From contig NC_054708.1 in assembly GCF_016097555.1 (NCBI RefSeq), positions 2,318,558 through 2,382,557 of the forward strand: a stretch of 64,000 nt of DNA. Reading direction: 5' to 3'. Positions 27,701-35,506 of this stretch are shown here, one piece after another. The DNA comes from Gigantopelta aegis (taxonomy: Eukaryota > Mollusca > Gastropoda > Neomphalida > Peltospiridae). Below the pieces are notes generated by a model. It was not told the DNA's origin and searched no databases. It saw only the letters and a list, made by a program, of their open reading frames with translations. The stretch's first letter is position 1. Each line of letters opens with the position of its first letter. The position numbers were made by a program, and so were the translations under genes.

Positions 27701-29285
27701 AGGCATACACTATACCTTTTACCATCTCAAAGTAATACAAAATATTTCAGCAATTTTAGTTAATATAGTTTACTCATGACTGCTCAAAACAACTCTCTTA
27801 AATAATTTATCCTTAATATAATAATAATATTTTTTTTAAAGCTTACTTTATAAGTAAATTATTATATACCAATTAAGAAATATATGTACCAAATTACCAT
27901 ACCAAAATTAATACAAATAAAACAAATTATATCCATATAATAAAAATAATTTATATTAAATAAAAAATTCATACAACCTATTTTTCGATACAACCTAAAT
28001 CCGTTTTCGCAACAGCTATATGCGTTTTCCTTTACTGGTTTCATTCCTTTCCTTTTATTGCCAATTATTTTATTTTTTAAAATTTAAACACAATTTTAGT
28101 CAAAGGTTGTAAATCAGAATCATCAATGACATATTTTACTAAAAAAAATAAAAAATTCACCATCCCCTTGGATTTTCAACTTCGATGTTCCTTTAAACTC
28201 CACGTGTAGACGGTATTAAGTGACATATACTGTTTGTCATTCTATCCCGTGTGAATGAACGGCAATTTTAAACTATTATTATTACATGTATTATCATCGT
28301 TGTATATAATGTTTGTCATTTATTAACAGATTTTTAATGTATTTTCTTTTAATACACTTTATATACATCGTTAACATTAAAAGAATGAACTTTATATATT
28401 GAAAGAATGAACGTTATATATTGAAAATTATGTAGTAAGTGACACTATATACTGTTCATCATTCTATCCCGTAATGAATGAAAGTAAGTTATATATAATT
28501 TGTAATGTCATCGTCCTATATACTGTTCGTCATTCTATCCCGTCTTTATATGTTTCACATATTTTTAATACTACTTTTATTTATTTTCCCCACAAAAAAA
28601 TATCTAAACCCCTTTTTATATAAGTCCCCAAAATAAAACCCTTTTAAGACACTTGATAACATTTAAAGAGAAAAAGTTATATATGGCAAAATATGTAGTG
28701 AATGACACTATATACTGTTCGTGATTCTATCCCGTGTTCATATGTTTAACATAAATTTAATGCTATTTTTATTTCTTTTCCCCCTAAAAATATCTAAACC
28801 CCTTTTTTTTATATAATAGTCCCCAAGATAAAACCCTTTTAAGACACTTGATAACATCGAAAGAAACAGTTATATATGGCAAAATATGTAGTGAATGACA
28901 CTATATACTGTTCGTGATTCTATCCCGTGTTACAGTGAATGAAAGCAAATTACAATAAATTATTACTGTCGACTTCTCTTATAAAAAATAACTCTTGATA
29001 GACATCTCTTATAAAGAGATAACTCTTGATAAAATGAAAGGTTAAACCAATCGATAAATGGAACATTTTCAATCCCGTATGGGATAGAATCACGATATAG
29101 GCTATTATAGCCCAAGTTGCAGCCATTATATTTATATTCTACCTTAATTTTTCAGCTACTCTTCTGAAACTTGGATGGAAAAAGCCTTCCACCACGGGAG
29201 GTAATGGAGTACTAAAATAATTCCATAAATAGTTCAATACTATTGCAACAATTACAACAAATAATGTTAACTTGATAAAACCCAT
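3573..29285 (-). CDS. Beta-lactamase-like serine hydrolase gene, 8 exons, complete
   Basis: Spliced CDS join: 29285-29143, 18611-18420, 14103-14004, 13817-13709, 13358-13236, 11844-11660, 9943-9698, 3758-3573; 1,284 nt, 427 residues plus TAA. Every junction is GT-AG and every phase closes. The product matches animal beta-lactamase domain-containing protein 2-like enzymes (class C beta-lactamase / penicillin-binding-protein fold, usually a little over 400 residues). Seen: hydrophobic anchor at residues about 4-21; SxxK nucleophile motif S96-V-T-K99; Tyr187 in HGYH, the likely general base; HGGYGG at 373-378 in place of the third (KTG-like) motif. The family cleaves amide or ester bonds; the substrate in molluscs is unknown. 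Introns and an anchor argue against bacterial contamination. Exon ends are unusually repeat-prone (exons 2, 6, 8). Family call is firm; orthology to a named vertebrate gene is not. Confidence 0.9.
3751..4015 (-). repeat. 70-bp repeat copying the exon 8 acceptor, 4 copies
   Basis: ACGCTCCCCT at 3751, 3821, 3891 and 3961 marks a 70-bp period. Each unit carries the CTTTGCAG acceptor and the first codons of exon 8 (GSVMF-HGG). The three intronic copies read KHGGFEF instead of GHGGYGG. Copy boundaries span the splice site. Confidence 0.9.
4016..4930. other. Intron 7, nothing recognised
   Basis: Contains only a fragment (4050-4090) related to the AAAGTCTAGACTTT blocks of the MITE at 698-1038. Confidence 0.4.
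4931..5064 (+). repeat. 67-bp direct duplication
   Basis: Two copies beginning ACATTTCTACAGAAGGTGAG at 4931 and 4998. Confidence 0.85.
5231..9399 (+). repeat. 64-bp minisatellite, about 65 copies, intron 7
   Basis: Unit contains AAGAACTGCTGTTGAAATGA and TAGGGCCACTTATCATCTGT. Variants alternate at three sites: GACGTAG/GACCTAG, TTATTA/TTTTTA and GTAAAAG/GTAGAAG. Rare variants recur exactly 1,472 bp (23 units) apart (5941/7413, 6005/7477, 6881/8353, 6945/8417), so a 23-unit block was duplicated. From about 8,700 on, TTATTA and TTTTTA units alternate strictly, a 128-bp dimer. Confidence 0.97.
9487..9565 (+). mobile_element. SINE type A tail fragment
   Basis: ACATCCAATAGCCAATGATT, AATAAATCAATGT and GGTGTTGTCAAACAAAACAA, in direct orientation between the minisatellite and exon 7. 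Confidence 0.7.
9698..9943 (-). CDS. Exon 7 of beta-lactamase-like gene
   Basis: Encodes residues 285-366; includes IPSFMGLGNARSLAKLYSFV, the conserved stretch of helices before the third active-site motif. Acceptor TTTGCAG, donor AGA|GTAAGT; exact multiple of three. Confidence 0.9.
10012..11254. mobile_element. DNA transposon relic, CAGACCTGTCAACC termini
   Basis: 1,243 bp in intron 6 with 14-bp perfect terminal inverted repeats CAGACCTGTCAACC and a flanking 6-bp direct repeat CATTAC (10006-10011, 11255-11260). The right end continues CTCCCGGATTCC inward. No transposase recognised; the longest open frame is 69 codons without motifs. Superfamily undetermined; the flanking sequence is itself repetitive, so the target duplication is only probable. 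Confidence 0.7.
11255..11430 (+). repeat. Degenerate array of TATACTAACATTTAATCATT units
   Basis: Units of about 24-27 bp, also present at 9960-10011 on the other side of the transposon. The transposon therefore split an existing array. Confidence 0.75.
11586..11690 (-). repeat. 49-bp duplication spanning the exon 6 donor
   Basis: CCCCTGAAAG at 11592 and 11641. Each copy contains the end of exon 6 (MMVLKEE codons), the GTAGGA donor and about 20 intron bases. The copy nearer the rest of exon 6 is the in-frame one. Confidence 0.9.
11660..11844 (-). CDS. Exon 6 of beta-lactamase-like gene
   Basis: Encodes residues 223-284, beginning GIDFHIGLPREQHWRVAR, a family landmark (G-DFHIGLP). Acceptor TTTCAG, donor GAG|GTAGGA; phase 0. 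The exon's last 30 or so bases and its donor occur again 49 bp into the intron. Confidence 0.9.
11890..12146 (+). repeat. 39-bp minisatellite, 6-7 copies, intron 5
   Basis: Unit reads GCTGAGAGTAACCTGAGGCC then ATCTTAGAACCTGTTCTTA. Confidence 0.9.
12147..12650 (+). repeat. 34-bp minisatellite, about 15 copies, intron 5
   Basis: Unit CAACGGGTTGGTCAATAGTC then ATTTACCAACACAG, directly abutting the 39-bp array. Confidence 0.9.
12830..13140. repeat. Dispersed GGCTAGTG/CACTAGCC family
   Basis: Short blocks such as GGCTAGTGATATTC, GGCTAGTGAATTTT and GGCTAGTGGATTTT ending AAGCCCTGC. Similar pieces occur at 18985-19030 and 23880-24010. Probably a MITE-like family; ends not defined. Confidence 0.45.
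13236..13358 (-). CDS. Exon 5: catalytic tyrosine exon
   Basis: Encodes residues 182-222: GTAHGYHAVTIGYYVG holds Tyr187, which aligns with the Y of the YxN / WSYS motif in class C enzymes and family VIII esterases, then a KHRNLSQIFKEEIAEPL helix. Acceptor ACTTACAG, donor G|GTGAGT. Confidence 0.9.
13709..13817 (-). CDS. Exon 4 of beta-lactamase-like gene
   Basis: Encodes residues 146-181 (AGLLSFGGEKISLLDF ... TPHWVPG). AGL directly after SHQ is the usual family junction. Acceptor TTTGCAG, donor CAG|GTCAGT; ends with one base of Gly182. Confidence 0.9.
13872..13907 (+). repeat. (CCATA)n microsatellite in intron 3-4 region
   Basis: Six to seven copies of ATACC in intron 3, about 55 bp from exon 4. 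Confidence 0.85.
14004..14103 (-). CDS. Exon 3 of beta-lactamase-like gene
   Basis: Encodes residues 112-145, GWIQYEKRVSYYWPEF followed by a NITVEILLSHQ helix typical of this family after the SxxK helix. Acceptor TTTCCAG, donor CAG|GTATGG; ends in phase 0. Confidence 0.9.
14110..14600. other. Intron 2 proximal part, nothing recognised
   Basis: AT-rich sequence between exon 3 and the SINE-tail array. Confidence 0.4.
14606..17440 (-). repeat. About 92-bp array amplified from a SINE tail, about 30 copies
   Basis: Each unit is the type A SINE tail in reverse: TTTAAAGACACCACTACAGC, ATTGATTAATTAATCATCGG, CTATTGGATGTCACATATTG, then TCATTTTCACATAGATGAAG. The last unit runs directly into the SINE body at 17441, so the array began inside one insertion. 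Variant sites (GTTTT/GTTTC, GATTAA/GATGAA) form blocks. A few units carry small internal deletions or insertions (15040-15100, 16270-16300, 17020-17040). Confidence 0.95.
17441..17666 (-). mobile_element. SINE type A body and tRNA-like head
   Basis: Reverse orientation: AGAGGAAACCTGCTACATTT, GGGATCTTTTATATGCACCA, then the head with B-box-like TTTGATCCCAGACC and A-box-like CCACTGGGCTACATCATGCC. The head end is at about 17661; the tail is the 92-bp array. Confidence 0.85.
17667..18014. other. Intron 2, nothing recognised
   Basis: AT-rich sequence between the SINE and the exon 2-derived repeat. Confidence 0.4.
18015..18454 (-). repeat. 44-bp repeat copying the exon 2 end and donor, 8 copies
   Basis: CCTGTCGACCATCTTGGCGA at 18111, 18155, 18199, 18243, 18287, 18331, 18375 and 18419; a ninth diverged copy lies at 18021-18065. 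On the minus strand each unit is 35 exon bases (codons ALTIAKMVDR) and GTAGGTGGC of the intron. Reading through the first donor meets an in-frame TAG at once. Confidence 0.95.
18420..18611 (-). CDS. Exon 2: SxxK nucleophile exon
   Basis: Encodes residues 48-111 and two bases of codon 112. Contains the GGSFAAYYNGEVIVDMWGGY strand pair typical of the fold and the FSVTKS catalytic motif. Acceptor TTTGCTGCAG at 18621-18612, donor AG|GTAGGT at 18419-18418. The last 35 exon bases plus the first 9 intron bases form the 44-bp unit repeated into intron 2. Confidence 0.9.
18650..18830. mobile_element. 181-bp MITE, CWGTGAAACCTGTCT termini
   Basis: Left end CTGTGAAACCTGTCTAAACT preceded by TA; right end reverse complement CAGTGAAACCTGTCTTATAA. 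Terminal repeats of 15 bp with one mismatch. Resembles Tc1/mariner-type MITEs; compare the element at 46505. Confidence 0.6.
18831..19624. other. Intron 1, little recognised
   Basis: Contains a GGCTAGTGGATTTG / CCACTAGCCC fragment near 18985-19020. No coding signal seen. Confidence 0.4.
19625..23450 (-). mobile_element. Decayed non-LTR retrotransposon (AP endonuclease plus RT)
   Basis: Same strand as the host gene. 5' to 3': AP-type endonuclease at 23388-21901 with the expected residues in LNVCGL, CFTESKTDES, LLIGDFNART, SLIDYVIG and FSDIHCAVVL; reverse transcriptase at 21857-20657 with KNNKAAGVDKI, SEARAAFRRGYSTIDH, VDFEKAFD and YADDTALL; C-terminal region at 20312-19614 with a CTICEENDIGDEFHYLFVC zinc knuckle. 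Interrupted by a stop at 21901, frame changes near 21860, 21300 and 21115, and several stops at 20310-20650, so it is inactive. The 3' end has AATAAA followed by (CTGTT)n near 19640-19660. Jockey/CR1-like group; exact clade not decided. Confidence 0.93.
23451..25430. other. Intron 1, mostly unrecognised
   Basis: Includes CTAGCCC-type fragments at 23880-24010, G-rich runs at 24118-24150 (GGGGGGGTTTTGGGGGG) and four ACCCAATACTT units at 24420-24460. No exon found. Confidence 0.4.
25454..25690 (+). pseudogene. PHD-like zinc finger fragment
   Basis: Reads MAPRKIRKKVEYPCGSCRTE, then CLYCETCEHWFNSHCE and ESYIC: a C-x2-C-x3-C-x5-C-x2-C-x4-H-x2-C series typical of PHD fingers, with the final Cys pair incomplete (one C, then TSR). 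The stop follows 78 codons later, so the fragment is truncated. Basic MAPRK starts before such fingers are common in mollusc transposon-associated proteins. It lies antisense in intron 1 of the lactamase gene, so a transposon relic is likelier than a gene. Confidence 0.6.
25691..25799. other. Between PHD fragment and fold-back element
   Basis: Nothing recognised. Confidence 0.3.
25800..26046. mobile_element. Fold-back MITE, about 46-bp arms
   Basis: Left arm CTGCCATTTTGGTTTTTTAT, GGAATACTCTTCAAGAGGGG; right arm complementary with a few mismatches (CCCCTCTTGTCGAATATTCC, AAAATGGCAG). Inner part is AT-rich with no ORF. Target duplication not evident. Confidence 0.7.
26355..26490 (+). repeat. 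Degenerate GGGCGAAACGACTCGGGG repeats
   Basis: Five to six imperfect units (GGGGCGAAACGACTCATAAT, AAGGGCGAAATGACTCGGGG and others). A frame through it is open by repetition only. Confidence 0.7.
26491..27186. other. AT-rich, nothing recognised
   Basis: Long A/T runs and no supported coding sequence. Confidence 0.4.
27190..28460. repeat. Large imperfect palindrome, arms about 200 bp
   Basis: Left arm 27190-27390, right arm 28193-28460. Matching blocks: ATATAGTGTCACTTACTACA with TGTAGTAAGTGACACTATAT-like sequence, GTGTATTAAAAGAAAATACA with its complement, and CCGTCTACACGTGGA with TCCACGTGTAGACGG. The right arm carries about 55 extra bases near 28262-28318. The centre is occupied by the element 27391-28192. 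Confidence 0.85.
27391..28192. mobile_element. 802-bp TTAA element, AGGAACATCGAAG termini
   Basis: Flanked by TTAA at 27387-27390 and 28193-28196. Terminal inverted repeats AGGAACATCGAAG, 13 bp perfect. Removing one TTAA and the element restores the palindrome centre GTGGACT-TTAA-ACTCCAC closely. Two minus-strand frames of 60-71 codons have no motifs; probably non-autonomous. Confidence 0.8.
28461..28935 (+). repeat. Repeated CATTCTATCCCGT module, two long copies
   Basis: The module GACACTATATACTGTTCGTG, ATTCTATCCCGT recurs at about 28439, 28512, 28698 and 28898, and in the arm at 28218. Two copies of about 190 bp (about 28545-28735 and 28736-28930) carry AAAATATCTAAACCCCTTTT and AAAACCCTTTTAAGACACTT. 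Confidence 0.8.
28936..29142. other. Start of intron 1 next to exon 1
   Basis: Contains CCCGTATGGGATAGAATCAC, an inverted echo of the CATTCTATCCCGT module, and the paired TCTCTTATAA... blocks at 28975-29030. Confidence 0.4.
29143..29285 (-). CDS. Exon 1: start codon and membrane anchor
   Basis: Encodes residues 1-47 and two bases of codon 48. The ATG at 29285-29283 has a good context (A at -3, G at +4) and an in-frame TGA 18 nt upstream, so it is the first usable Met. A hydrophobic run (LTLFVVIVAIVL) is followed by a PLPPVVEGFFHPSFRRVAEK segment, the usual linker before the lactamase fold. Donor is AG|GTAGAA at 29142-29141. Its two trailing bases AG join the first G of exon 2 to make Arg48. 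The only support is homology and phase; a transcript would confirm it. Confidence 0.82.
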
Positions 29286-29408
29286 GGTTACAATTCTCCA
29301 TCAATTTCTAACAAAATTACGCTATGCGCAAAAAACACATTATTTAATTAATGACCGAGTAACAAGTTTACAGAATAACTAAATTATCTCCCTTTAAATG
29401 AGTTTGCG

Positions 29409-29414
29409 TTTATA
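29409..29414 (-). promoter_or_regulatory. Candidate TATA box
   Basis: TATAAA on the minus strand, 124 nt upstream of the ATG. A start site about 30 nt downstream would give a 5' leader of roughly 95 nt. One motif in AT-rich DNA; weak on its own. Confidence 0.3.
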
Positions 29415-29439
29415 AATTTCCTCCAATACGCACAGGCAC

Positions 29440-29527
29440 CTTGTCATGGACGACGACAGGCGTGCGCTACAACAGCTTGTTCTGAATGTGCACGTAAAAC
29501 CCTATGACCTGTCCTGACCTGACAGGC
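29440..29527 (+). mobile_element. Retroposon 3' tail upstream of the gene
   Basis: GACGACAGGCGTGCGCTACA, ACAGCTTGTTCTGAATGTGC, ACGT then CCTGTCCTGACCTGAC. The same tail with (CTTGA)n occurs at 48560-48627. It sits about 155 bp upstream of the ATG, next to the likely promoter. Confidence 0.65.
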
Positions 29528-30812
29528 ACCACATCTGTAAAGAATATCCTGGAGTAATCAATAGTCGCGCAACTGTGAACAAACAGTAAAGTAAACAAGT
29601 GTAATCGAAAAGAAATAAAAACAAATATTATATACTTAAATAGTTGGTCCTTTGCTGTATATAGCACACCATTTGTTATTAATATTTACTGCCGAATTCA
29701 TTTGCCAAAGTAAGTTTTTAAATAGAACCCACTTTTGGCGTATTACGTAAAACATAACGAATAGTCGCGCACTCCATTCGGCAATTTCCGTCTCTGGACC
29801 CTTATATTTGGTATTAGAGAAAACTAACTTTTCACTGATAAACAAAAAAACCCAAATGATGTAGGACCTAAATCACTTGTCAAAATGTTTTTCATCCAAA
29901 TAATTTTATTCACAAGCATTTTTTATCTTTTAATTTGTATTGTTGAAACACCCAATAATAATGACCGACAGGCATTTGATACATGCTAATGTGACGCTAC
30001 ATTTTGAATTTGACTGGAAAAAAAAATCCCAGCATATCGATATTTCCCGTTAAGTTACGAATATGGCCGGAAACGTTTCCATAAAAATGTCAACGTTCAG
30101 TCCTTTGACGTGACGTCAACAATACTTTTTTAATTTTAATTAATATGCTTAGGTCTCACTACACAGATCACTTCTGGGTGAGAGTTCATTCATCACGGTC
30201 CACTATAGTTCCTAATTGTGACACATGTTATGGTTCACATATTCACTTCTAGGAAATGGTGAAGAATTAAAACAATATGTATGTTTAATGGTAAGCCTTC
30301 TGGCTGTATTTTGCCCATGTTATTTTGTAATATTGTGTATCGACCTTTTGGGACATGGGTGTATAGCGCAAGTGACAGCCGGAGTGAATCGGTTAATGAA
30401 CCACCTGTTGGGACCGGTACTACAGCCAGATGCAGTCATATAGCAAAAAACTGAGACGGAAAGGTTCTCAATTTTGGAGTGAAAATAAATGCTTATATAA
30501 TGTATGTTCGCAATGGTGTATGTTGTTAGTGCCAATAAGAACCCGTTCTATGGGCAATCTTCGCTTGAAGTTGGGCAGTTTAACATGGGTTTCAATGGCA
30601 GATGACATCTGTGTAGTGAGACCTTATTAATGTCAAAGCGATACTACGTACATTCTTTTGACTATTGTTTTAACTTCAGAAATGTGCGAACACAATCGCC
30701 GTTTGCCATTTAATAATCATATATTTGTTAAATGTGTATAAAAGTAACTTTTATATTTGTGCATAGATCTAATACTACAGGTCTAATGAAGAAATCTAGC
30801 TTCTGTCCTGTC
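29528..30812. other. Upstream intergenic, nothing recognised
   Basis: Open frames up to 72 codons show no motif or splice support. Confidence 0.4.
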
Positions 30813-30999
30813 CAGGCGCGGATTCAGGCGGGGGCCAGAGGGCCCCGGGGCCCCTAGTTTTGGTGACACAATATATATTACAGAATACATAAAAATGCAA
30901 AGTTATCCCGTCCACCTGCCAAGGACCTTTAGATTATATTTTCAAAAACTACAACGGGTTTTGGACCCCCTCTATTAAAAAATCCTGGATCCGCGCTTG
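30813..30999. mobile_element. 187-bp MITE with CARGCGCGGATYCAGG ends
   Basis: Left CAGGCGCGGATTCAGG, right reverse complement CAAGCGCGGATCCAGG. Interior has GGGGGCCAGAGGGCCCCGGG. No ORF; target duplication unclear. Confidence 0.55.
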
Positions 31000-31412
31000 T
31001 TTTCTACACGTTTTAAGTGGATATATATATCCACAGAGGTAAGTTTTTGATTATTTATTACAACTGTTGAAGTCGGAGTTGGGGTACATAGACATTGGCG
31101 TAGCAATGTTTTTTGTTTAAAAATTACTCAGGGGCCACCCACATTGTTTGCGTGTGTATGGGGGAGGGGGTAGGTGACCGAGAAGGGCCATGACCCCCAT
31201 TCTTCACCCTGGCTACGCTTATACATATAAATGTATAATAAATGTTAGGTTCAGTTCAATGCATTAATTTAATCGCATGAACTACCCTGGAGGTGCGCAT
31301 CCCTCCAAAGTTCCAGGTGCCCTGCAAAATCCAGTGTTTAGCTGATAAACATAACGCGTTTATTAGAGGAACGTGTTTACAATGGCCTGCTTGATACTTC
31401 TGTGGAAGATTA

Positions 31413-31457
<45 letters not shown>

Positions 31458-31521
31458 GTTAGACCTTTTGTTACAACCAAGAGGTAGAGCACCATACCAG
31501 CCACACCAGGAGGAATATTGT

Positions 31522-31567
<46 letters not shown>

Positions 31568-31968
31568 AACATTGTTAATGTACTTCTGTACTGTTAGTAG
31601 GTGCCCCTTTTAAGTAGTGTGGCTCCTTCCTAGAACAATACAACATCCTACACCCACCCCTGCCTGTTGTGACGATATAAATATATACAATGTTGACAGC
31701 CTCGTTGCGACCCCAGCTCGATTTGACACTGAATCCGCCACTGCTCACGGTGGAACCCGTCGTGAACACATACTTTCATTTCAAGTCCGTTGATTTATCT
31801 AAACGGAGAAATAATGTAGAAAAGGATCAGGGTATACACGCATTTATAGTTTCGACGGCACTAAAAACCCATTACCAATGGTACCTCTAGAGTAATAAAA
31901 ATATATCCCTCCCATACCCCTTATTCTCTTTCTCTTTAGTTCTCTCATTATCTTTCTTCTTCTTCTCT
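31000..31968. other. Intergenic with two AT microsatellites
   Basis: (AT)n at 31413-31454 and 31528-31564. GGGGGAGGGGGTAGG near 31160 is G-rich. No gene seen. Confidence 0.5.
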
Positions 31969-32165
<197 letters not shown>

Positions 32166-32689
32166 TTTCTCTATATCTGACCTCAGAAGTTACAATTAAC
32201 AAATCTTTGACAAAAGAAATGAAAGATAATTTATAAAATATAATCTTCTCCAACATTCGCGCCCAGCTGTTGAGGGAGCTAACTCTTCTCATCCTGAATC
32301 TGTCGACATCCGCCGAGTTTACCACAAACAGAAGAGTAAGAGACTAGTAATTGCTTTTGTGCTCATATTGCCATCAGTGACAATGAAAAGACCGACACAA
32401 ACCCTGAAAGGTTTTTCTTAAAACTAGGGACTCCACGAGTCCAAAATATTGGACTCGTGTATTCGAGGGTCAAACTCGACCCGGACCCGAGTATCCGACT
32501 TACACTAGATGATAATGAGACTAAGAAATAAAATAAAATAGCATTATGCATCTTAATTCTAGCACTGAACATGGATGCCAAATCATGCCATTGTATTGTA
32601 TTTAGAAACCGGTTGACACGTTCAGTATTGTGACGGACGGATGGCCAGTTTAAAAAGAGAAACTAGCACAAGATTATGTAATTCTCACC
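32166..32689. other. Intergenic, nothing recognised
   Basis: A short palindrome CACGAGTCCAA/TTGGACTCGTG at 32434-32459; otherwise unremarkable. Confidence 0.4.
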
Positions 32690-33371
32690 AGCGGTGGGGT
32701 GTGGCTACGTCTCCATTCTCACCAGGGGCGGGATATGGCTACGTCTCCATTCTCACCAAGGGCGGGGTGTGGCTACGTCTCCATTCTCACCAGGGGCGGG
32801 ATGTGGCTACGTCCCCATTCTCACCAGGGGCGGGATGTGGCTACGTCTCCATTCTCACCAGGGGCGGGATATGGCTACGTCTCCATTCTCACCAGGAGTG
32901 GGATATGGCTACGTCTCCATTCTCACCAGGGGCGGGATATGGCTACGTCTCCATTCTCACCAAGGGCGGGGTGTGGCTACGTCTCCATTCTCACCAGGGG
33001 CGGGATGTGGCTACGTCCCCATTCTCACCAGGGGCGGGATGTGGCTACGTCTCCATTCTCACCAGGGGCGGGATATGGCTACGTCTCCATTCTCACCAGG
33101 AGTGGGATATGGCTACGTCTCCATTCTCACCAGGGGCGGGGTGTGGCTACGTCTTCATTCTCACCAGGGCGGGGTGTGGCTACGTCTTTATTCTCACTAG
33201 GGGCAGGGTGTGGCTACGTCTTCATTCTCACCAGGGGCGGGATATGGCTACGTCTTTATTCTCACCAGGGGTGGGATATGGCTACGTCTCCATTCTCACC
33301 AGGGGCGGGGTGAGGCTACGTCTCCATTCTCACCAGGGGCGGGATATGGCTACGTCTTTATTCTCACCAGG
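32690..33371 (+). repeat. 34-bp minisatellite built on a SINE head, about 20 copies
   Basis: Unit GGGGCGGGATATGGCT (SINE head) plus ACGTCTCCATTCTCACCA. All three forward frames are open over most of the array because the unit lacks stops in every frame. The last unit continues into a full SINE head at 33372. Confidence 0.93.
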
Positions 33372-33600
33372 GGCGGGATATGGCTCAGTGGTAGAGCTCT
33401 CAGGTGCGATAAGTCGCAGGATCGAACCCCATCGGTGAATTAATTTCCCCCGATCCCAACCAGTGCCCATGACTGGTACATCAAAGACCATGGTATGCAC
33501 TGTTTTACTTATAGGGAAGTGCATATAAAAGATCCCTTGTTGCTTTTTTTTTTATAACAGTAACCTATATGGCAGCAGTTTTTTCCCCCTTTCTTTCTCT
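33372..33600 (+). mobile_element. SINE with tRNA-like head (type A variant)
   Basis: GGGGCGGGATATGGCTCAGT, GGTAGAGCTC (A-box TGGCTCAGTGG), AGGATCGAACCCC (B-box), then GTGCATATAAAAGATCCCTT of the body. The 3' part is diverged. Confidence 0.8.
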
Positions 33601-33754
33601 TTATCAACTACATACGCTTATAGGAGTTTATTTGGCTGTCATAGCGCACGCCTGTCATGGCCGTACGTTCTGGCCTCTACCAGCTCCTCTGAAGTGTTGT
33701 GTCCCACTTGGCGTTCTAGTAGGACGTATCACTTTGCTATGAACCGAGATTTTG
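33601..33754. other. Between SINE and 29-bp array
   Basis: Unrecognised; possibly a diverged SINE tail. Confidence 0.3.
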
Positions 33755-35172
33755 TTTAACCATATGGGTAATAATAAAATTTACTAAACCATATGGTAAT
33801 AATAGAATTTACTAAACCATATGGTAATAATAGAATTTACTAAAACATATGGGTAATAATAAAATTTACTAACATATGGATAATAATAGAATTTACTAAA
33901 CCTCATGGGTAATAATAAATTTTACTAAACCATATGGATAATAATAGAATTTAGCAAACCATATGGGCAATAATAAAATTTAGTAAACTATATAGGTAAT
34001 AATAAAATTTACTAAACCATATGGGTAATAATAGAATTTACTAAACCATTTGGGTAATAATAAAATTTACTAAACCATATGGGTAATAATAGAATTTACT
34101 AAACCATATGGGTAATAATAAAATTTACTAAAGCATATGGGTAATAATAGAATTTACTAAACCATTTGGGTAATAATAGAATTTACTAAACCATATGGGT
34201 AATAATAGAATTTATTAAACAATACGGGTAATAATAAAATTTACTAAACCATATGGGTAATAAAAGAATTTACTAAACCATATGGGTAATAATAGAATTT
34301 ACTAAAGCATAATGGGTAATAATAAGATTTACTAAACCATATGGGTAATAATAGAATTTACTAAAGCATATGGGTAATAATAAGATTTACTAAACCATAT
34401 GGATAATAATAGAATTTACTAAAGCATATGGGTAATAATAAGATTTACTAAACCATATGGGTAATAAAATAATTTACTAAACCATTTGGGTAATAATAGA
34501 ATTTACTAAAGCATATGGGTAATAATAAGATTTACTAAACCATATGGGTAATAATAGAATTTACTAAAGCATATGGGTAATAATAAGATTTACTAAAGCA
34601 TATGGGTAATAATAGAATTTACTAAACCATTTGGGTAATAATAGAATTTACTAAACCATATGGGTAATAATAGAATTTACTAAACCATTTGGGTAATAAT
34701 AGAATTTACTAAACCATATGGGTAATAAAAGAATTTACTAAACCATATGAGTAATAATAGAATTTACTAAAGCATATGGGTAATAATAAGATTTACTAAA
34801 CCATATGGGTAATAATAGAATTTACTAAACCATATGGGTAATAATAAAATTTACTAAACCATATGGATAATAATAGAATTTACTAAACCATATGGGTAAT
34901 AATAAAATTTACTAAACCATATGGATAATAATAAAATTTACTAAACCACATCGGTAATAATAAAATTTACTAAACCATATAGGTAATAATAAAATTTACT
35001 AAACCATATGGGTAATAATAAAATTTACTAAACCATATAGGTAATAATAAAATTTACTAAACCATACGGGTAATAATAAAATTTACTAAACCACATCGGT
35101 AATAATAAAATTTAATAAACCATATAGGTAATAATAAAATTTACTAAACCATATAAGTAATAATAAAATTTA
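33755..35172 (+). repeat. 29-bp minisatellite, about 48 copies
   Basis: Unit TTTACTAAACCATATGGGTA then ATAATAGAA or ATAATAAAA. Blocks alternate AGAATTTACTAAAC, AAAATTTAC and AAGATTTAC variants. Confidence 0.95.
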
Positions 35173-35270
35173 GGGGCGGGATGTAGCCCATTGCTAAAAC
35201 AATATGTCAAAATGACCAAATGTTTGACATCCAATAGCCGATGATTAATAAATCAATGTGCTCTAACTTT
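35173..35270 (+). mobile_element. Internally deleted SINE type A
   Basis: Head GGGGCGGGATGTAGCCCA is joined to the tail (ACCAAATGTTTGACATCCAA, AATAAATCAATGTGCTCTA); the body is missing. It sits at the exact end of the 29-bp array. Confidence 0.75.
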
Positions 35271-35506
35271 TTAATAATATAATTTACTAAACCCAACTAA
35301 ATCTCTGAAAGGTAAAGTCGACAGGGCTGTCATCATTCGTGTTCACTAATTAACACAGGAAATGTTAATCTGTTCATATAACACAAGCTTTTATCTTCTC
35401 AGACGCACATGTACTCACACGCGCGTATTCGCACATACACACAGCTCACACGTGTGAACGCACACACAAATTGCTTATACCCCCGTCCCAATCAGTTCAC
35501 CACGAC

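Noticed and set aside
32641..33443. Overlapping open frames of 265, 204 and 168 codons
   Set aside because: All come from a 34-bp tandem unit without stops; three frames are open at once and the unit derives from a SINE head.
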